NCBI GenBank assembly: GCA_017849435.1
Contig: JAFIGY010000002.1
Coordinates: forward strand, 1-64,000
Direction: 5' to 3'
Length of the DNA: 64,000 nt
Source of the DNA: Chitinophaga niabensis
GTDB lineage: Bacteria > Bacteroidota > Bacteroidia > Chitinophagales > Chitinophagaceae
Of the stretch, positions 60,236-64,000 are shown piece after piece. Within the stretch, counting starts at the first letter, position 1; each line of letters begins with the position of its first letter. A program made the translations under genes and the position numbers. Below the pieces are notes generated by a model that was not told where the DNA came from, ran no database searches, and saw only the letters and a list, made by a program, of their open reading frames with translations.

Positions 60236-61177
60236 ATGAAGAAATTAACGGGACTGGCAGCGCTCTTATGCTGCTTCGCTTTATCACTCTCCGCGCAGGA
60301 TTATGTGGAGTTGGCTTACAGGTTTCAAAAGGGGGATAAATTTGCGTTGCAACAGGAAAGCCGCAGCGAGACCTACATCACAGTGAATGATGTTGTGCAG
60401 CGCACCACCCGTGACTACAATAACAAAATGGAAATATCGGTCTCCGAAATGGCGCCGGGGCGTTTTATACTCACCTGCATCTATACGGATATCAAGTTTA
60501 ATTTCAATGGCAGGAACCAGAACATTTTTGTAGACGCCAAAACCACCAATGAACAAGAACCCTTACAGGGCGCGCTCAAACTGATCCTCAACCAGCCTTT
60601 TACCTTAGAACTACAATCCACTGGTGCCATCAATAAAGTAGAAGAGTTGGATGCCATGCTGGACAAAGCTTCCGCGGCCTTCTCCAAACTCAAGTCTGAC
60701 GAACAGACCGCGTATAAGAAACTGCTGAAAGACCAGTTCGGAACAGATGCATTCCGTTCCTGGCTGGAGCAACTGCTGGTGATCTACCCCGTGCATGGCG
60801 TGAAGAACGGCACACAGTGGGAAGAAAGCCTTCCACTTCGTACAGGGCTGAAAGGCCGGATAGACCTGTACTGGAACCTTCAGCACTGGGACAGTCAAAC
60901 CGCCAAGATCAACGGGGCCGGCAATATCAAAACCGATAAACTGGAAACATTCACGGTTGAAGAAGGCATCCAGGCTACGGCGCGCATCCAGGGCACCCAA
61001 ACCACCAATTACCTCATCAACCGGGAAAGCGGATTGCCCAGCATTGCCGTTCAGAACACAGAAATGAAAGGAGAATATGTGTACCTGGCCAATCGGAAAA
61101 AACAGCTGAAAAAAGACCTGACCGTACCGGTTCGCATCGTTACGAACGCATCTTACAAGATCAAGCAAATAAAATAA
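60236..61177 (+). CDS. DUF6263-like exported protein
   Basis: A 313-residue secreted protein. MKKLTGLAALLCCFALSLSAQ is a signal peptide. The rest is beta-rich and fits the DUF6263 pattern: YRFQKGDKFALQQESRSETY, NNKMEISVSEMAPGRF, and KTDKLETFTVEEGIQATARI. No catalytic residues can be proposed. Its stop shares one base with the next start (TAATG). Confidence 0.75.
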   Translation: MKKLTGLAALLCCFALSLSAQDYVELAYRFQKGDKFALQQESRSETYITVNDVVQRTTRDYNNKMEISVSEMAPGRFILTCIYTDIKFNFNGRNQNIFVDAKTTNEQEPLQGALKLILNQPFTLELQSTGAINKVEELDAMLDKASAAFSKLKSDEQTAYKKLLKDQFGTDAFRSWLEQLLVIYPVHGVKNGTQWEESLPLRTGLKGRIDLYWNLQHWDSQTAKINGAGNIKTDKLETFTVEEGIQATARIQGTQTTNYLINRESGLPSIAVQNTEMKGEYVYLANRKKQLKKDLTVPVRIVTNASYKIKQIK

Positions 61178-61512
61178 TGCCCGATCAATACCTGCAGGAA
61201 ACCGGGGTCTGGCTGCAAGAACATGCCGGCATTCGTTTATCCGGCTCCGTTAGCCGCGAGGAACTGGAAAAACTGCTTGCAGCCAAACTGGAGATGCTGG
61301 TGGAAAAAGACTTCCAGCAATTTGTATTACTGCTCTACCAGGTGGATGTATCAGAACAAAAAGTAAAAGCCATCCTGGCGGAACAACATTATCCGGACGT
61401 ATATATTTCCATTGCGCAGCTGATCATTGCGCGGCAGGAGGAGAAGATCAGGAGCCGCACTGCCTACCGGCAACCACCGGAAAGCCTTACAGATGACGAA
61501 GAAAAATGGTAA
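61177..61512 (+). CDS. Small hypothetical protein
   Basis: A 111-residue, highly charged, mostly helical protein (REELEKLLAAKLEMLVEKDFQQF; IIARQEEKIRSRTAY). No family recognised. The one-base TAATG overlap with the DUF6263-like gene indicates coupled translation. Ended by the hairpin at 61517-61540. Confidence 0.7.
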   Translation: MPDQYLQETGVWLQEHAGIRLSGSVSREELEKLLAAKLEMLVEKDFQQFVLLLYQVDVSEQKVKAILAEQHYPDVYISIAQLIIARQEEKIRSRTAYRQPPESLTDDEEKW

Positions 61513-61516
61513 TAAA

Positions 61517-61540
61517 AAGTCCCGGCATATACCGGGACTT
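61517..61540. terminator. Terminator after the small hypothetical gene
   Basis: AAGTCCCGG (61517-61525) and CCGGGACTT (61532-61540) form a perfect 9 bp stem with a 6-nt loop and T runs following; also placed to end the convergent hydroxylase gene. Confidence 0.87.
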
Positions 61541-61563
61541 CCTTTTTTCTATAATGTTGGCTT

Positions 61564-62226
61564 TTATTTTTCGAATATCAATTCTTTCACTTTCTCCTTG
61601 TCTTCTTTCTCTTTCTTCAGATCGAAATACGTTCCAAACACCCGGTCCCAGAAAGAAGAGCTTACCCCGAACCCTTTATTATCACTCTTGTAGTGATGCA
61701 GGTGATGATTCCGCCAGAGCGGTTTCATAAACCTGAACGGCGGGTTCCAGGCGTGAATGGCGTAGTGCATGCTGCCATACATCAGGTAACCCAGCAGAAA
61801 GCCCGGGAAGAACATGAATGCCGTGTTCCCCATCATCAGATATATCAATGCAAACAATACAGACGCGATGATCAGGCTCGGTACCGGTGGCATGAACAGG
61901 CGTTGCTTATCCCGCGGATATTCGTGATGGTTGCCGTGCAATACGTATATAAACCGCGTCCAGCGGGGGTTTTCCGTGATGTGATGGAAAAGAAAACGGT
62001 GCATGATGTATTCAAAGAAGGACCAGCAAAAAATGGCTCCGGCAAATATCAGCGCTATCTTCCCCAGACTGAATCCCAACGTATCATAGCTGTAGTACAA
62101 GCTGTACCCGATCATCGGGATGTACATTCCCCAGATCACAAGGGGGTGGGTTTTGGTCAGCATTTCGAGATAACGGCTTTCGAACAATCTTGCCTGTCCT
62201 TTATTCTTGATCTTTTCAAACTTCAT
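61564..62226 (-). CDS. Fatty acid hydroxylase / sterol desaturase family
   Basis: A 220-residue integral-membrane di-iron hydroxylase. The eight-His metal site is present in order: HRFLFHH (about 90-96), HGNHHEYP (about 110-117), HYAIHAW (about 160) and HHLHHYKSD (about 178). Four hydrophobic helices flank these. Length and motif spacing match bacterial fatty-acid 2-hydroxylase-like enzymes; in Bacteroidota such genes are associated with hydroxylated sphingolipids and ornithine lipids, but the substrate here is inference. Start MKFEKIKNKG is preferred; three extra codons are possible. Confidence 0.88.
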   Translation of the reverse strand: MKFEKIKNKGQARLFESRYLEMLTKTHPLVIWGMYIPMIGYSLYYSYDTLGFSLGKIALIFAGAIFCWSFFEYIMHRFLFHHITENPRWTRFIYVLHGNHHEYPRDKQRLFMPPVPSLIIASVLFALIYLMMGNTAFMFFPGFLLGYLMYGSMHYAIHAWNPPFRFMKPLWRNHHLHHYKSDNKGFGVSSSFWDRVFGTYFDLKKEKEDKEKVKELIFEK

Positions 62227-62285
62227 AACTCCCAAATTTTTAGTTCAACCAAATAAACTTTTTGGTAACAGAAGTAGGGAACTAA

Positions 62286-64000
62286 TTAATTGAGCAATAG
62301 TCGGGGTATGGTAACCAATTCGTATCCTCTATATTGCAAATATCGTATCAATTTATCCAATTGAAAATAAAATTTATCTATACGGCGGGGGTCGGTACCT
62401 ATATGTAGTAATAAAATAAAACCGTTGAGGCCCGCCGGGCGCTGTTTTTCGTAGTCGATAACGGATTGCAGGATGGCCTCGCTGCTGCGGTAACTTTTCC
62501 CCAGTTCAGGATACGTATAGTCGGCATTACTGCGTGTACCCGGCGTGAAATTCACGAGCTGGAGACCGAGGCTATGCGTCCATTGTACGATGGAATCATT
62601 GTACCATTCATAAGGCGGCAGAAAAAAATGCGGCGCGGGAATGCCGAACCGTTCCATGGCACGGTACCCTTCGGCCAGGTCTTCCTCAAACTGCCGCCGC
62701 GTTACCAACAGGCTATCCCGTTTCCCCCAGTCGCAGTACAACAAATGCCGCCCGGAATGGCTGGCCAGGTAATGCCCGTCGTTCTTCAGTCTTTCTATGA
62801 CGGGCGCAAAAGCGGGTGTTTCATAAAAGGTTCCCGTCAGAAAAAACGAAGCGGGCACCTTTCTCTTTTTCAACACATCAGCGATGTATTTTCCGCCGTC
62901 TGCAAAATCATGTCCCGTGAAAACCACCGCCAGCCTTCGTTTTGTAGTGTCTCCGCGAGTGATGGCGCTCGCTGGCATGCCCAATCCTGCGGTGGCTTCT
63001 TCAAACAAGCCGAGATCAGGAACGTGCGGGCGTTTCCGCTGCAGTTCGTAATTGTAGATGATATCACCGGTTTCCTTAAAGAAAGGATAGCCGTCTTCTT
63101 CATACTCGTATTTGTCGTCATTCAACACACCATCCCGGTTCACATAGATACTTCCGCTGATCATGAATTCCACTTTGTTCTTAAAGTCGGCGAAATATGC
63201 AACATCTGTGAGGAAGCCGTAGGACCAGCCTGTTTTGTTGAACACACGAATGTAGGGCGGTATCTTACCGCGGCCGGCTTTGAAGCGGAAGAACTTCGTA
63301 TAGCTGTCGAAGTACTCGGCCGTATCATATTTCGGATGCGCTGATTCCGAGGGCAGGGCCGCCATGTAGCGGTAGAGGAACCGGTAATCGTCCGCCGACA
63401 GCTGGAATCTGCGGGCCGGGGGAACCGAGGCCGGGAAGAGCACGGACTGCAGAAGCTGTTGCAGGTCTTCCAGCGGAGCGTTGTTATGCTTCGTGAAATC
63501 CATCGGCCGATTCACAAGCTGATCATTGCGATCATAATGCGCCTTCCCGATGAACACTGGTTTGCTGTAATCGAACGTGGCCGTGCTGTAAGTTGCGGGC
63601 TGGTTGTACACCGTAACGCCATCCCGCACAAAGCGGACGGGATTAGTATGCCGGTTCTCTTCTTCATCCATCGGCACAAAGCGGCGCACGATGCGCATCT
63701 GCGGGTATCCTTTCGCCAGCAGCTGATCGTGGATGGTTTGCTGGCCGATGAACTCGTAGAGGCGGTTGTAGGCGTCGTTATCGCTGACGAGGAACACTTT
63801 CCTGATGTAATGCGCGATGGACGGGAGGAGGTTTTCGGACGAGGAGTCCCTGTACACGGCTGACTGTCCACTGAAAGCACTGTCCGTAAGCATGGGCGTA
63901 TATTTATCAATCCCCAGTTTACGCAGCTTTTCCAATGCGAGGAAAGCCAGCGGCATTTTTACAGTAGAGGCGGGATTGAAATATTTCTGCGCATCCACAT
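62286..64000 (-). CDS. Class-A-beta-lactamase-like serine hydrolase fused to NodB deacetylase; 5' end off window
   Basis: At least 571 residues, the true N-terminus lying to the right of the window (the visible first codon is Val). The first domain is a serine beta-lactamase/PBP fold with all three motifs: SxxK in NPASTVKMP, SDN in LVSDNDAYNR and KTG in FNKTGWSYG. The second domain (about 350-570) is a polysaccharide deacetylase: LAVVFTGHDFADGG (motif 1, Asp), YLASHSGRH (His-x-x-His), FFLPPYEW and GFILLLHIGTD. The usual TFDD of motif 1 is FTGHD here. A class-A-like hydrolase joined to NodB in one chain is unusual; the natural substrate is presumably peptidoglycan. Confidence 0.85.
   Translation of the reverse strand, partial: VDAQKYFNPASTVKMPLAFLALEKLRKLGIDKYTPMLTDSAFSGQSAVYRDSSSENLLPSIAHYIRKVFLVSDNDAYNRLYEFIGQQTIHDQLLAKGYPQMRIVRRFVPMDEEENRHTNPVRFVRDGVTVYNQPATYSTATFDYSKPVFIGKAHYDRNDQLVNRPMDFTKHNNAPLEDLQQLLQSVLFPASVPPARRFQLSADDYRFLYRYMAALPSESAHPKYDTAEYFDSYTKFFRFKAGRGKIPPYIRVFNKTGWSYGFLTDVAYFADFKNKVEFMISGSIYVNRDGVLNDDKYEYEEDGYPFFKETGDIIYNYELQRKRPHVPDLGLFEEATAGLGMPASAITRGDTTKRRLAVVFTGHDFADGGKYIADVLKKRKVPASFFLTGTFYETPAFAPVIERLKNDGHYLASHSGRHLLYCDWGKRDSLLVTRRQFEEDLAEGYRAMERFGIPAPHFFLPPYEWYNDSIVQWTHSLGLQLVNFTPGTRSNADYTYPELGKSYRSSEAILQSVIDYEKQRPAGLNGFILLLHIGTDPRRIDKFYFQLDKLIRYLQYRGYELVTIPRLLLN

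Overview
The window is ordinary chromosomal DNA of a member of the Bacteroidota, most likely family Chitinophagaceae (Chitinophaga-like). The evidence is GldC, DUF4290, IPExxxVDY, TIGR02757, DUF5522, DUF2911 and DUF6263 family genes, a LytS-type kinase with a LytTR regulator, a Rho factor with a large Lys/Pro/Glu-rich insert, many promoters of the Bacteroidota form TAnnTTTG, and few strong Shine-Dalgarno sites. I see no rRNA operon, CRISPR array, insertion sequence, phage or plasmid gene. The genus is inference; no search was possible.

Layout. 1-6.2 kb is a minus-strand block: partial NAD kinase, BamA/TamA-like outer-membrane protein, CBS protein, alpha/beta hydrolase, CvpA, YqeY, GldC and a glycosyltransferase. 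6.3-11.1 kb holds a small lipoprotein, an OppC-type permease, a solitary class I terpene synthase, a GT2 enzyme and a hydrolase. 11.2-16.5 kb (plus) has an acyl-CoA dehydrogenase, an AMIN/Amidase_3 cell-wall amidase, an AhpD-like protein and the beta subunit of a 2-oxoacid:ferredoxin oxidoreductase without its alpha subunit. 16.5-23.1 kb has LysE, GH3, SuhB-like phosphatase, ThiL, a GT39-type membrane protein and an omega-amidase-like protein. 23.2-34.9 kb is a long minus-strand run of housekeeping genes: RecX, UvrD/PcrA, TPR protein, M28 peptidase, RpiB, TatC, CNNM/CBS protein, Gmk, MurA and DUF4290. 35-37.5 kb has an SDR, tryptophan 2,3-dioxygenase and an Lrp regulator.

At 37.6-37.9 kb lies the most unusual object: a promoter, a complete tRNA-like fold with a variable region of about 73 nt and a non-canonical anticodon loop, and a strong intrinsic terminator. 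From 39.5 kb come an overlapping trmB-DUF5522-ATL cassette, an IPExxxVDY protein, a pterin dehydratase, a two-component pair and a chromate transporter. At 47-48.7 kb a double-glycine-leader peptide gene sits directly downstream of an isopenicillin-N-synthase-like oxygenase and ExbD. The remainder is AsnS, Rho, small lipoproteins, an outer-membrane barrel, an apparently self-regulated TetR gene, a deoxyhypusine-synthase-like protein, a PLP trans-sulfuration enzyme, a fatty-acid hydroxylase and a serine hydrolase fused to a NodB deacetylase that runs off the right edge.

Most genes act independently. Real functional groups are cell envelope and peptidoglycan (MurA, amidase, BamA-like, NodB fusion), DNA maintenance (RecX, UvrD, ATL), and short operons marked by 1-30 bp gaps and clean hairpin terminators.
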